From assembly GCA_964644845.1 (NCBI GenBank), contig CAZXXS010000001.1, positions 1-42,107 on the forward strand: DNA of 42,107 nt, written 5' to 3'. Position 1 is the first letter of the stretch, and the number at the start of each line of letters is the position of its first letter. The translations under genes and the position numbers were made by a program. The DNA comes from Geothermovivens sp964644845. GTDB lineage: Bacteria > Zhuqueibacterota > Zhuqueibacteria > Oleimicrobiales > Geothermoviventaceae. Positions 9,484 to 18,317 of this stretch are shown in pieces. Under the pieces are notes generated by a model that was given only the letters and a program-made list of their open reading frames with translations, was not told the DNA's origin and made no database searches.

Positions 9484-10710
9484 TCACGCAGTTCCTTCCG
9501 CCGGACTCGCCAGCGTTGAAACGCGAGATTTCGCTCTTCCTGGCGCTTTTCCCGCCAGGTGCCGCGCAATCACCGAAGCAATTTCCTCAGCCCTCGCTTC
9601 CCAGCTGTCGTTGCGCACGAGATTCACGCGCTGTCGCCACTGCGCTGCAATTTCCGGTGCAAGCGCCCTCCTGATGCCCCGCGCGAACTCCTCAGGGTTG
9701 GTAGCCAGAATCACGTGGGGCTCGAACGGCTCCACTTCCGGGTAGCGCACGCTGACAACAGGGCGGCCCGTCGCCAGGTACTCCCTCAGTTTGATCGGGC
9801 TCCGGTGCCGGTCGTACTCGTGGTCGACGGTCAGCGGGATGAGACACACGTCGAAGCCACGAGCGTAGTCCGGCAGTTCCTCGTAGCGCTTCTGACCGAG
9901 GAAGTGAACATTCGGGAGCGCCTCAAGACGCGAGATCCCCGTCTTCACCTGGCCAAGAAGGACAAACGAGACGTCCGGCAGAGCCCGCGCCGCCTTTTCG
10001 AGAAGCCTTTGGTCAACCGAGTAGTTGAGTTCGCCCCAGAAACCGGCCACGGGTCGGCGAATCGCTCTCAGGTCGGCAGGCAAAGAACCCGATTCGAGAG
10101 CGCGCCCAAAGTGCACCAGGTCCACGCCGTGGTGAAGCAGAACACTGTGCGGGTTCTTGTGCCTTTCGGACCTGTACAGCTGTTGACCCGCAAAGACAAC
10201 CAGATCCGCTTCCCGAATCAGTCTCTCGTGCAAGTCGATCACGTTCCCGGGCACGCCGTCGTAAGCAGTGAACTTGTCCGAGTAGTGGTAAAGCACGAAC
10301 TTCTCGCCCAGACGTCCAACGAGTGGCTCCGCCGTCGGCATTCCGATCCACAGGATCGGCTCGGAAATGCCGTAGCGCCAGAACAGAGCCTTGATCTGGA
10401 GCAAAAGTAAACGCCAGCCCAGGGCAAACAGAGCTGGTTTGCCGTAGGCAGGCAGTAAGAACGGGCTGGCCACCAGCAGATTTGGTTCAACCCAGCGAGG
10501 CGCCCGCAGCAGACTTCTCAGCTTGTTACCCACTCTGTACGCAAAAGAGCGGTCACCCACCGAGGGAAAACGAAACCCGATCGAATTGAGGAATAGGACC
10601 TTGTTTCCCTGGCGGGCGAAAACCCGCATCAGGTGGTTCTTGCTGTGCGGGTTGTGGTACCACCAGTCCTCGCCCGCAAAACAGACGATGTTCTCGCCGT
10701 GAAGGGTCAT
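9484..10710 (-). CDS. Glycosyltransferase, GT-B fold (family 1/4)
   Basis: 408 residues. The N-terminal FAGEDWWYHNPHSKNHLM and LYHYSDKF segments are characteristic of a group of EPS glycosyltransferases in which the acceptor half is followed by a GT1/GT4-type donor half (GFWGELNYSVDQRLLEKAA, NVHFLGQKRYEELPDYARGF, SPIKLREYLATGRPVVS). It likely transfers a sugar to the undecaprenyl-linked repeat unit at the inner membrane face. ATG 10710 overlaps the stop of the preceding glycosyltransferase by four bases (ATGA). The C-terminal tail is basic and Ser/Ala-rich with no known domain. Donor and acceptor are unknown. Confidence 0.87.
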   Translation of the reverse strand: MTLHGENIVCFAGEDWWYHNPHSKNHLMRVFARQGNKVLFLNSIGFRFPSVGDRSFAYRVGNKLRSLLRAPRWVEPNLLVASPFLLPAYGKPALFALGWRLLLLQIKALFWRYGISEPILWIGMPTAEPLVGRLGEKFVLYHYSDKFTAYDGVPGNVIDLHERLIREADLVVFAGQQLYRSERHKNPHSVLLHHGVDLVHFGRALESGSLPADLRAIRRPVAGFWGELNYSVDQRLLEKAARALPDVSFVLLGQVKTGISRLEALPNVHFLGQKRYEELPDYARGFDVCLIPLTVDHEYDRHRSPIKLREYLATGRPVVSVRYPEVEPFEPHVILATNPEEFARGIRRALAPEIAAQWRQRVNLVRNDSWEARAEEIASVIARHLAGKAPGRAKSRVSTLASPAEGTA

Positions 10711-11885
10711 GAAACGCTCACGCTCCCAACAGGTTTTTCCACTGCCGCCCAGGGATCCGGGTCGATGTAGGCTTCCTCGCCCCTGTAGATCCGCAGCGTT
10801 CGTTCAGCCACCGCACCCCAGTCCACCACGGCCCGGGCTCGCTCCAGCAACATCTCAGCGTGGCGCTCGCGTAAGCCTTCGTTGTCCAGGTACTGCGAAA
10901 TGGCCATCGCGATCTGGACCGGTGCGTTGTCGTCCACGTAAAGGGCCGCCGTGCCCAGGTACTCGGGTAACTCCACCGAGCGTGTGGCCACCACAGGCGT
11001 GCCGTGAGCCATGGCCTGGGCCGCCGGGAACACCGCACTGCCACCGGTGTAGGGGATCACGGTGAGCAAAGCCTCGGCGTAGAGGCGTTCGTACGTCTCT
11101 CGGGTAGGATGGTCCACCCAGTGGATCAACGCGTCAACACCCATGTCCCGAGCGCGCTGCTGCGCAGCAGCCAGATCTTCGGGCTCGAAAAAACCGATCA
11201 CCGTCGCCGGCACGTCCGTGCCGCTCCGGTGCACAATCTGAAGGGCAAGCAGAAAATCCTCGAAGCCCTTACCCGACCACAAGTGATGGCCGCCGTAGTA
11301 CAGAATGCCTTCCCGGTGGTCGCTCACAAAGCTTGCCACCCGTGCGCCCCAGGGAACGATGTGAATTCTGCGTTCGTCGACTCCCAGGTCCACGAGTGTT
11401 TCCTTCAAGCCGCGGCCGTGCACGAGAATGGCGTCGGCGCGGTTGTAGAGACGGTAGAGGCTCTTGAAGCGCTTGCGAAAACGCTCAAGCTCGTGCACCG
11501 TCACAACCCTGAGTTTGTCGCTGGGAGCGGTCAAGAAACCAAGAGCCGGTACCGTACCAAAAGCGTTGGTAACCTCTTGAAAGTGAACGACGTCGGCGTC
11601 AGCAGCCAGCTCCAGGTAGGACCGACCGATTTTCCAGTCCTGGCGCAGCTTGCTCGCCATCTTCAGCTTGCTCGGTGGGTTGGGCTCGTAAGGGGTCGTC
11701 AGGAAACGGGCAGTCTGGTCCACGGCGTTCGTGAAATGATCGCCATCCCTGACGGCGCAGCGGCAGTCCCCGGTCACAACCGTTACCCCACCGTCCAGGC
11801 GCTCGTGTAGAGCCGCGCGCAAATCCTCGGCGTAATCGCTGTAGATCTGGTGCCGAAACCAGCAGCTGATCATGGCCACTTTCAT
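10707..11885 (-). CDS. Glycosyltransferase family 4
   Basis: 392 residues. The N-terminal half starts MKVAMISCWFRHQIYSDYAEDL and the C-terminal donor-binding half includes ILYYGGHHLWSGKGFEDFLLA and SAVFPAAQAMAHGTPVVATR. The latter occupies the place of the usual E-x7-E motif and carries no first glutamate (AVFPAAQAMAHG), so catalytic geometry may differ from canonical GT4 enzymes. The frame opens at 11942, but ATG 11885 is preferred because it matches the start of the Rossmann fold and has GGGAG about 8 bases upstream. It is coupled to the next glycosyltransferase by an ATGA overlap. The 249 bases upstream hold no gene and could contain an internal promoter; none is clear. Confidence 0.85.
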   Translation of the reverse strand: MKVAMISCWFRHQIYSDYAEDLRAALHERLDGGVTVVTGDCRCAVRDGDHFTNAVDQTARFLTTPYEPNPPSKLKMASKLRQDWKIGRSYLELAADADVVHFQEVTNAFGTVPALGFLTAPSDKLRVVTVHELERFRKRFKSLYRLYNRADAILVHGRGLKETLVDLGVDERRIHIVPWGARVASFVSDHREGILYYGGHHLWSGKGFEDFLLALQIVHRSGTDVPATVIGFFEPEDLAAAQQRARDMGVDALIHWVDHPTRETYERLYAEALLTVIPYTGGSAVFPAAQAMAHGTPVVATRSVELPEYLGTAALYVDDNAPVQIAMAISQYLDNEGLRERHAEMLLERARAVVDWGAVAERTLRIYRGEEAYIDPDPWAAVEKPVGSVSVS

Positions 11886-12134
11886 CGTCAATCTCCCAAT
11901 CTTTGCATCCAGCCCACTCCGAGCAACTTTTTCAAGCTGCACCGGTAAATCAGCTGACCCATTTCTCGTGTTTTTCTCTGTCGAGCACTCGAGTGTCTGG
12001 GTGACCTCCCTGCCGAGTCCGCCGGACCGGAACCCCGCTCAGCGGGTGGAACCATCCGCACACCCGGGCCCCTCAGCGCGGCAAGCTTTCCACACGTCGT
12101 GGGCCAGCGACAACCAGAACTCACCTGCCCATTC

Positions 12135-13346
12135 TCACACTAGGCCGGTCTTACAAATCCCTCGTCGCACCGGTCCCCAGTCTAAGAATCTCCTCAGCGC
12201 GCCATTTCGTCTCGCCCAGGTCCTTGGCGCGAAGAACAGGCGATGCAACAGTTTCGCACGCCAGCTCCGGGGATTGAAAACGTAGAGCGTTACGTGCTGG
12301 CGAGCTTTGTCGGTGTAGCTCAGTTTCCAGGGCTCGCTGTGCCCCATCAGGTCCTGCTCGCGCACGCCCTCCTCGCAAGCCTTCTGCATCACCCAGGCTT
12401 TCAAAACAACCCCGGGCGAGAGCCAGGCGTACTCCTGGTCGTAAGCGATTTTCATGCTGTGTACCGTGTCGCCGAAACGAACGGCAAGTTCGTAGGCAAC
12501 TGGAGCACCCTCGTACGTGGCCCAGGTGAGGTAGGACCAATCTCGCTCCAGGGCCAGCTCAACCAATTTGCGGTAGAATTCCCGCTGTTGATCCGACAGC
12601 AAGATGGCCGTGCCTGCTTTCGCCTTCCAGCTTGCTGCCTCTACTTTTTCCAGGGCGTTCCAGAATGCCGGGCCGTCAGCCGGCTCCGTGGCGCGGTGGA
12701 TCTCGAACCCGGGCGTGTTCAGCGCTTTTCTCAACTTGCGCCGGAGCAGTTGACGAAAGTGCCGCGAGCGTGTCCGCAGCAGGGCGTCGAAATCGCCGTT
12801 CAACTCGACGTAAGGGCTCCGTAGCGTCTGACGCACAAAAACCGGAAAGCCTTCAAACCAGCCGAGAACCGGTGAGTCTGCCGGCAGGTACTCCAGCACG
12901 ACCAGGTCCCAGCCAGCGAACACCGTCAACGCGTTGACGACGGCGCGCCCGGCTTCGCTGGCCAAACCCGCTTCAGACAGGACCACATCCGCTGGACCCG
13001 AATGCACGTTGGTTGGTAGCCGAAACGTTGTGACAGACACGCCGGCCATTCGCTCCAAACCCAGGTGAAGCGGTAGCGCCCACCGCGGCTGGGGCGTGGA
13101 GCCGTCCACGAGGACACACCATTTGCGTCCCTCTCCGAAGGCCCCCCACCACGCCTTGAGCCAGTCGAACTGAAGAAACGGCCCACGGGTCTTCGCCTGC
13201 TCCAAAAGTTTGTCCCACCACGCAGAGGCCTCCTGAAAGAAGGCTTCTTCGCCCAAAAGGCGCCAGGTTCGTGCGGCCTGCACCGCTTCTGCATTTTCTG
13301 CCGTTGACCACCCCAGGGTCAACGACCGAGCCACTGCTGTTGTCAT
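12135..13346 (-). CDS. CelD/BcsL (FemAB-like) family GNAT acyltransferase, copy 1
   Basis: 403 residues of the CelD/BcsL group, a double-GNAT fold related to FemAB peptidyl transferases. Supporting segments are GPFLQFDWLKAWWGAFGEG near the N-terminus, the basic stretch RSRHFRQLLRRKLRKAL about halfway, and a C-terminal GNAT half (APVAYELAVRFGDTVHSMKIAYD, LSPGVVLKAW). In EPS loci such proteins are presumed to acylate sugars or attach amino-acid groups; the substrate is not known. It is coupled to copy 2 by a four-base ATGA overlap at 13343-13346. Sequence similarity to copy 2 is only at the level of shared motifs, so any duplication is old. Cytoplasmic; no membrane segment or signal peptide. 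Confidence 0.82.
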   Translation of the reverse strand: MTTAVARSLTLGWSTAENAEAVQAARTWRLLGEEAFFQEASAWWDKLLEQAKTRGPFLQFDWLKAWWGAFGEGRKWCVLVDGSTPQPRWALPLHLGLERMAGVSVTTFRLPTNVHSGPADVVLSEAGLASEAGRAVVNALTVFAGWDLVVLEYLPADSPVLGWFEGFPVFVRQTLRSPYVELNGDFDALLRTRSRHFRQLLRRKLRKALNTPGFEIHRATEPADGPAFWNALEKVEAASWKAKAGTAILLSDQQREFYRKLVELALERDWSYLTWATYEGAPVAYELAVRFGDTVHSMKIAYDQEYAWLSPGVVLKAWVMQKACEEGVREQDLMGHSEPWKLSYTDKARQHVTLYVFNPRSWRAKLLHRLFFAPRTWARRNGALRRFLDWGPVRRGICKTGLV

Positions 13347-14461
13347 GACAAAGTCCCCGCAATTGTACCCACAACTTTCAACGCACCCCGCTTTGTGCGG
13401 CGAAGTGTGTCGGGTAAGGTGTAGGCGCCGAGAAGCGCCCGACTTCTTGCCGCCACGATTTTGAATGTTGCCCTGTTTGTACGCGTGAAACGCCCCTTGT
13501 AACTCTCGTCACCACGCAACAGCTCAAAACGACTTGCGCCACGTTCGACGGCGTCTTCCAGAACCTTCAGCATCAACACCGTTCCCGGCGAGAGATCCGC
13601 CGTGGCCGGATCGAAGCCGGATTGGTACTGGTAGACCCGATCGAGAAAACTGAAGTTGTACTGCCCCGCCACGAACCGCCCGTCGACACGCAGGAGGTAG
13701 AGAAGAACGTTTGGCCGTAGCAGAGTCAAGAGTCGATCGTGAAAATCTTTGAATCCAGGTCGCTGACAGCTGTCTTCACCTCTACCCTGCCAACGCCGTT
13801 CGTGCAATTCCCAGAGGGCGCGCAGTGCATCTTCGGCTGCCACCTGCTCGCCACCGAGCACAAGCTGCACGTCGTGGTCGCGCTCCAGTTTTCGGGCTTT
13901 CCGCCGCAAACTCTCCCGCGTGCTGGAGCCCAGATGACGCATGAACTGTTCAAAGGTCCCGGGAAGCTCCAGGTAAGGACAGAGGTACCGGAACATCTGA
14001 CGTGACGACAGGTTCCGCTCCGTCAATGCCGGCAGGACCCGTCGCGCCACCACTGAGTCGGCGGCAACATCGCGGAAGTCAAAAACCACGTTGCCGTGGA
14101 ACTCGCTCAAAACGGACTCTACCAGCTCACCTACCAGCGCTGCTTCTGTTTCCTGCGGAACCAACCAGTCCAGGAAATCCGAACCGATGACGTCGTCCGC
14201 TACCAGCCGCACGACGTTTACCGTGTGCAGTCCAGCCAGCGACACGCGGCGCACGTACAAAGGCGCGATGGCCACGACATCCGCACCCTGTTGAACCGCA
14301 AAAATCCTCAGGTCGAAGTTCTGGCCGAACGTTTGCCACCAGGCGTACTGCCACTCCCAGGTCCGAAAGATCTCCGGACTGTAACTGCGCTCCAGAACAC
14401 GGTTCCAGTCCTTGGCCAGCGCCTGGAAGCCACGTTCCGTGTCAACCACAATCACGCTCAT
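13343..14461 (-). CDS. CelD/BcsL (FemAB-like) family GNAT acyltransferase, copy 2
   Basis: 372 residues starting MSVIVVDTERGFQALAKDW. The family-typical SPEIFRTWEWQYAWWQTFG lies near residues 28-46. A middle basic segment (SSTRESLRRKARKLERD) and a C-terminal GNAT half (DRVYQYQSGFDPATADLSPG, RFELLRGDESYKGRF) match the CelD/BcsL pattern, usually annotated as GNAT proteins of cellulose or EPS biosynthesis. The frame opens far upstream at 14653 inside the deacetylase gene; ATG 14461 is preferred because conserved sequence begins there and it forms an ATGA overlap with the deacetylase stop. With copy 1 it makes a tandem pair, suggesting two acylations of the repeat unit or a heteromeric enzyme. 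Confidence 0.83.
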   Translation of the reverse strand: MSVIVVDTERGFQALAKDWNRVLERSYSPEIFRTWEWQYAWWQTFGQNFDLRIFAVQQGADVVAIAPLYVRRVSLAGLHTVNVVRLVADDVIGSDFLDWLVPQETEAALVGELVESVLSEFHGNVVFDFRDVAADSVVARRVLPALTERNLSSRQMFRYLCPYLELPGTFEQFMRHLGSSTRESLRRKARKLERDHDVQLVLGGEQVAAEDALRALWELHERRWQGRGEDSCQRPGFKDFHDRLLTLLRPNVLLYLLRVDGRFVAGQYNFSFLDRVYQYQSGFDPATADLSPGTVLMLKVLEDAVERGASRFELLRGDESYKGRFTRTNRATFKIVAARSRALLGAYTLPDTLRRTKRGALKVVGTIAGTLS

Positions 14462-15582
14462 GATCTGCCCCGTACCGCACGCTGGATCTTCCTGCGCAGG
14501 GCACCACCGCGTCTGAAGAAGCCACCAACCACAGCGTAAAAGCAGTCCTCCGAGAACCGCCCACGGGAGTCCGTGAGTGTTAAGTCCGTCATGTTGACCC
14601 TGCTGAGTAGCAGCGGATCCGTACCCGGTTCGTTCCAACCTTCGTTCGTGCAAAACGCCGCTTCGATGCCGAGTTCGCTCAAGATCGCATTCAACTCTTC
14701 CCGCTTGGTTTGCGGACTCGGCATCCCGGAGGGGTACGCAAACATGCGAACTCTCGCTTTAGTGACCCGCTCAAGGGCCAAAACGCTTTGCGTGATCTCT
14801 TCCCGAATTTTCTCGGAACTTAGCATCCCCAGGTCCGCGTGACTCACCGTGTGTGCACCGATCTCATGCCCCTGACGGTGCAGCAATTCGACCTGCCGCC
14901 AGGTGAGCGCCTTCGGCAACGCGAGTTTCTTGAGCGCGTCCTCACCGTTCCAGGCTTCGGCGAATTTGCGCACCAGCGCCAGCCGTCTTACGGAATTTGT
15001 GTTCTTGAGGACAGAAATCAGTCTGTTCGCCTCTACCAGTCTGCGTTCCGTCGGCAGGGAGGCAATTTCTTCAGCAATTGTAGCAAACCTCGCCTCCTCT
15101 TCGATTTTCGGGAGTTCGGCCACTTTCTCGAGGGCCGCCTGCTGGACGGACGCAAGCAGCACATCCCACCACAACGGATGGGTTCCGGCCACGAAGCCGG
15201 TCGTGATGAAAAACGCCGCTTTGATTCCCGCTTCGTTTAACACCGGCGCCGCCTGGTACCAGTTATCCGCGTAGCCGTCGTCAAAGGTGAAAAGCACCGC
15301 GTCCGAACTGGGCCGCAGGTCCCCACGAAGAAAATCGCCAATTTCCGCGGGACTGAGCACGAAGAAGTTTCGGCGCACCAGTTTCACGATTTCACGGAAA
15401 GAATTTTCGCTCACCGCCAAAGACGGTCGTAGCGTTTCCTCCCCGTTGGGCACAACCCGGTGGAAGGCCAGGACAAGCAGCCGAGGATTCCGACGCACAC
15501 GACCAACCTGTTGCCTTGCGCACAGTGCCGTTCTGAAGAGCTTCCCGTAGGCAGTTGCCAGTTTCTTCATGCTCTCCTTCAT
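14458..15582 (-). CDS. Polysaccharide deacetylase (NodB/CE4 family)
   Basis: 374 residues with the CE4 fold. Motif 1 is TFDDGY (99-104; the Asp pair supplies the base and a metal ligand), and motif 2 is HTVSH (244-248; two metal-binding histidines). About 140 residues separate the motifs, longer than in minimal NodB domains, because of a helical insert starting at PLWWDVLLASVQQ. It removes N-acetyl groups from sugars such as GlcNAc. No signal peptide is visible, so a lipid-linked precursor may be the substrate. ATG 15582 forms an ATGA overlap with the preceding glycosyltransferase; an in-frame ATG at 15570 is an alternative. It is coupled to the following acyltransferase gene. Confidence 0.9.
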   Translation of the reverse strand: MKESMKKLATAYGKLFRTALCARQQVGRVRRNPRLLVLAFHRVVPNGEETLRPSLAVSENSFREIVKLVRRNFFVLSPAEIGDFLRGDLRPSSDAVLFTFDDGYADNWYQAAPVLNEAGIKAAFFITTGFVAGTHPLWWDVLLASVQQAALEKVAELPKIEEEARFATIAEEIASLPTERRLVEANRLISVLKNTNSVRRLALVRKFAEAWNGEDALKKLALPKALTWRQVELLHRQGHEIGAHTVSHADLGMLSSEKIREEITQSVLALERVTKARVRMFAYPSGMPSPQTKREELNAILSELGIEAAFCTNEGWNEPGTDPLLLSRVNMTDLTLTDSRGRFSEDCFYAVVGGFFRRGGALRRKIQRAVRGRS

Positions 15583-16805
15583 TTTCCCACGATCTCCTGG
15601 TAAATGGAAGCGATCCGTTCTGCAACTTCGGTCCAGGTCAACAAAGGCGCACTTCGGCTGATCTCCTCCGCGTCCCAGCTTTTCTCCAGTGCCGCCGTGA
15701 GTGCGTCTGCCAGCGCTCCGGGCTCGGCTGACTCAACCACAAAGCCATTCTTCCCGTCGCGGACCATTTCCGGTACAGCCCCAACTCGGGTAGCCACGAC
15801 AGGTCGACCCACTGCCAACGCTTCGACAACCACCGTAGGCCAACCTTCGCTGCGGCTTGGCAGCACCACCACGTCCGCAGCCGCCAACCAGCGAGGCATT
15901 TCTTCGTGCGGCCGCGCACCCGCGAAGCGAACCCGCGCCGCCAGTCCCAACCGACGCGCCTGTTCCTCGAGACGCGCACGCCAGAAACCCTCGCCAACGA
16001 GGACCAAACGGCTTCGGCTTCGCCACCCATTCAGTCGACTGTAAGACTGCAGCAACAGGTCTGGTCCTTTAACCGGATACAGGTTACCGGCGTAGAGAAG
16101 AATCCGGGTGTCGCCACGCAGGCCCAGGGTTTCGCGCGCCGCCTTTTGGGGGATCGGCCGAAAGGCTTCCGGGTCGTACCCGTTTGGAATCACTCGCGTG
16201 AAGTCGGGCCTGGCTCCGTACGTCAGAGCCAATCCACGCAGCTCAGCCGACACACAAATCACAGCCTGGGCCTTCTGGAGAGTCCAACCCACCTGCTCAC
16301 GCAGCGCTCTACTGCGCTGGGGAAGCAACTTCAAGTCGCTTCCGTGGGCCGTTACCACAACCGGGAGCTCGAGAAGTCGACCGACCAGGACGGCGGCCAG
16401 CCCGTCCGGGTAGACGAAGTGTGCGTGCAGCAGATTGGGCGACCAACCTTTGCGTTTCAGCCCGCGGAGCGCACGCAGAAAAACTCCGGCGAGCCAGATT
16501 CCCTCCGTAAACTCGAAGGGTCGCTTGGGTAGCGGCAACCAGCGTGGGTGCAGAACTTTGGACTCAGTACCTCGGGCTTTGAGGCTGCTGAGCCACGATC
16601 GCACTCGCCCGGGTTCTTTCATCCAGCCACTGAGCTCAGAGATGGGCGGCGTCAGTGACACAGGGCTCACCACGCGCACGTCGGCGTGGCGGCACAGTTC
16701 CCGAACCTGTTCCGCGACGTACACGCCAAGCCAGGGCGCACCGGCACGCGGGTAATTTCGGCTCAGTACCGCCACACGTGGTCTTTTTGCCCGTGCCGTC
16801 CGCAT
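15579..16805 (-). CDS. Glycosyltransferase family 4
   Basis: 408 residues, canonical GT4. The N-terminal acceptor domain (RVAVLSRNYPRAGAPWLGVY) is followed by the linker LLHAHFVYPDG and VVTAHGSDL, and by the C-terminal donor domain LLYAGNLYPVKGPDLLLQSY. The E-x7-E region is intact: SRSEGWPTVVVEALAVGRPV. It probably transfers a hexose from a nucleotide donor to the growing lipid-linked repeat unit. ATG 16805 shares one base with the stop of the flippase gene (TGATG), and its own stop overlaps the deacetylase start. Exact sugar unknown. Confidence 0.9.
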   Translation of the reverse strand: MRTARAKRPRVAVLSRNYPRAGAPWLGVYVAEQVRELCRHADVRVVSPVSLTPPISELSGWMKEPGRVRSWLSSLKARGTESKVLHPRWLPLPKRPFEFTEGIWLAGVFLRALRGLKRKGWSPNLLHAHFVYPDGLAAVLVGRLLELPVVVTAHGSDLKLLPQRSRALREQVGWTLQKAQAVICVSAELRGLALTYGARPDFTRVIPNGYDPEAFRPIPQKAARETLGLRGDTRILLYAGNLYPVKGPDLLLQSYSRLNGWRSRSRLVLVGEGFWRARLEEQARRLGLAARVRFAGARPHEEMPRWLAAADVVVLPSRSEGWPTVVVEALAVGRPVVATRVGAVPEMVRDGKNGFVVESAEPGALADALTAALEKSWDAEEISRSAPLLTWTEVAERIASIYQEIVGK

Positions 16806-18295
16806 CAGCTTGCCCTCCCCACAAACCCGGCTGCACGTCTGCTCACCACGACACGAAGCAATTCCAGTTCCCGCGGTTCGTAGAATCCGGACACGAACAG
16901 AAAAAGCGGGATGGCGAGCACCAAAGTGGCTCGCAGGATCGCAGCCACCGCGGTATGCTGGGCCAGCACCGTTTCCGCCACCGCCAGCACGCCTAAAGAG
17001 ACCGCGGCCAATTTACCCAGTCGTGCTGTTTCGTACGGGATCGGGTAAGCGCGCTGCGAGAGCACCAGTGTAACAACAAGCATGAACCCGTACGAGATGG
17101 CGGTGGACCAGGCGGCCCCGAACATCCCGTAACGGGGGATCGTCAGCACGTTCAGCAAAACGTTCAGGCCAGCCCCTCCGAAAACGATCAGTGGGAAAAC
17201 GTAGGTACGCTTTTCCTGGTACAGGCCGCGCGCCGGGATGTTGTAGAGACCGCGCAGAATCGACGCAAGCACGATGATGGGCGTGACACTCACCGCAGGC
17301 CAGTACTCAGAAGGGGCCAGCAGGGCCACAAATTGGTCCCGGAGCACGATGATCAGCAGGCCCAACACGGCCAACAGCAGTGCGTAGTAGGTTGCAGCGT
17401 AGGCGAAGACACGCGGCGCTTCGTGTGGCTCCTCGCTTGCCGTCTTGTAGAAGAACGGCGTCCACGCCAGGTTAATCGAATCCGTGATGTAGTTGATCAC
17501 CTTGCTGAGAGCGTACGCCAGCGAGTAGTACCCGACGACTTTCAGCGTCAGAAAATACTGGAGGAGGAAGCGATCCGAGCTCTCAAGTAGAATCCAGCCA
17601 AGCTCCAGTACAACGATCGGTGCTCCGTACACCAAACTGGCTTTCAGCCAGCTGCGCACCGGGAATGTGCGCAGGTGCAAATCCACGTACCGCCGGAGGA
17701 TAAAGGCGTACACAACGGCCATGACAACCGCCGTCCCAAAAAAGGCAACAACCAAGCCGAGAGCTCCCAGGCGAAAGTGAACAACCAGCACCACAGCGAA
17801 CACCGCGTTCAAAAGGGCGTTCCCAACCACCACGGCCATGAACTGCCAGGACTTTTCTTCCACGCGCAGAAGCACGTGGGGTAGCAGTGCGAACTCCCCG
17901 ATGAACGTGGTCCAGATGATCAAGGCCAGGTGGGGCCAAAAGGGTACTTCTTTCAAAAACCTCGCAAACAGCGGTTTGCCAAAGAGCGTCAGTAGAATGC
18001 TCAGCAGCAACGTGCTACCGAGGGAAAAAAGCCACACGGTGCCGATGTACTTCTTCCTGCTTTCGCGGTCGGAGAAGTCGAAAAACAACCTGGTGGCCGC
18101 ACCGCCAAGACCGAACGTGTAAATTTCGGCCAGAAATCCGTTGAAAGCCATCAGGAGCGAGTACAACCCGTACTCACTTGCCGGCATGAACCGGGTGATC
18201 AACGGCAACAGCACGAAAGAAAGGGACTTTCGCAGCAAGCTGCCGAGGGTGTAAACAGCCGAATGCTTCACAAGCCTTTTAATCGACGCAAACAT
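16805..18295 (-). CDS. Polysaccharide flippase / O-antigen transporter (Wzx-like, MATE/MOP superfamily)
   Basis: 496 residues, hydrophobic throughout, with roughly 12-14 predicted membrane helices. The N-terminus SAVYTLGSLLRKSLSFVLLP followed by TRFMPASEYGLYSLLMA is typical of polysaccharide-biosynthesis membrane proteins that flip undecaprenyl-linked repeat units across the inner membrane. The C-terminal half has NVLLNVLTIPRYGMFGAAWS, a conserved region of this family. The frame opens at 18391, but ATG 18295 is chosen because the longer version would overlap the upstream gene by 74 bases and add a polar tail before the first helix; GAGGGAGA lies about 10 bases upstream. It works with the polymerase at 20120-21586 and the chain-length and export proteins. 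Confidence 0.9.
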   Translation of the reverse strand: MFASIKRLVKHSAVYTLGSLLRKSLSFVLLPLITRFMPASEYGLYSLLMAFNGFLAEIYTFGLGGAATRLFFDFSDRESRKKYIGTVWLFSLGSTLLLSILLTLFGKPLFARFLKEVPFWPHLALIIWTTFIGEFALLPHVLLRVEEKSWQFMAVVVGNALLNAVFAVVLVVHFRLGALGLVVAFFGTAVVMAVVYAFILRRYVDLHLRTFPVRSWLKASLVYGAPIVVLELGWILLESSDRFLLQYFLTLKVVGYYSLAYALSKVINYITDSINLAWTPFFYKTASEEPHEAPRVFAYAATYYALLLAVLGLLIIVLRDQFVALLAPSEYWPAVSVTPIIVLASILRGLYNIPARGLYQEKRTYVFPLIVFGGAGLNVLLNVLTIPRYGMFGAAWSTAISYGFMLVVTLVLSQRAYPIPYETARLGKLAAVSLGVLAVAETVLAQHTAVAAILRATLVLAIPLFLFVSGFYEPRELELLRVVVSRRAAGFVGRAS

Positions 18296-18317
18296 CCCAG
18301 TGGGATCTCCCTCGTGA

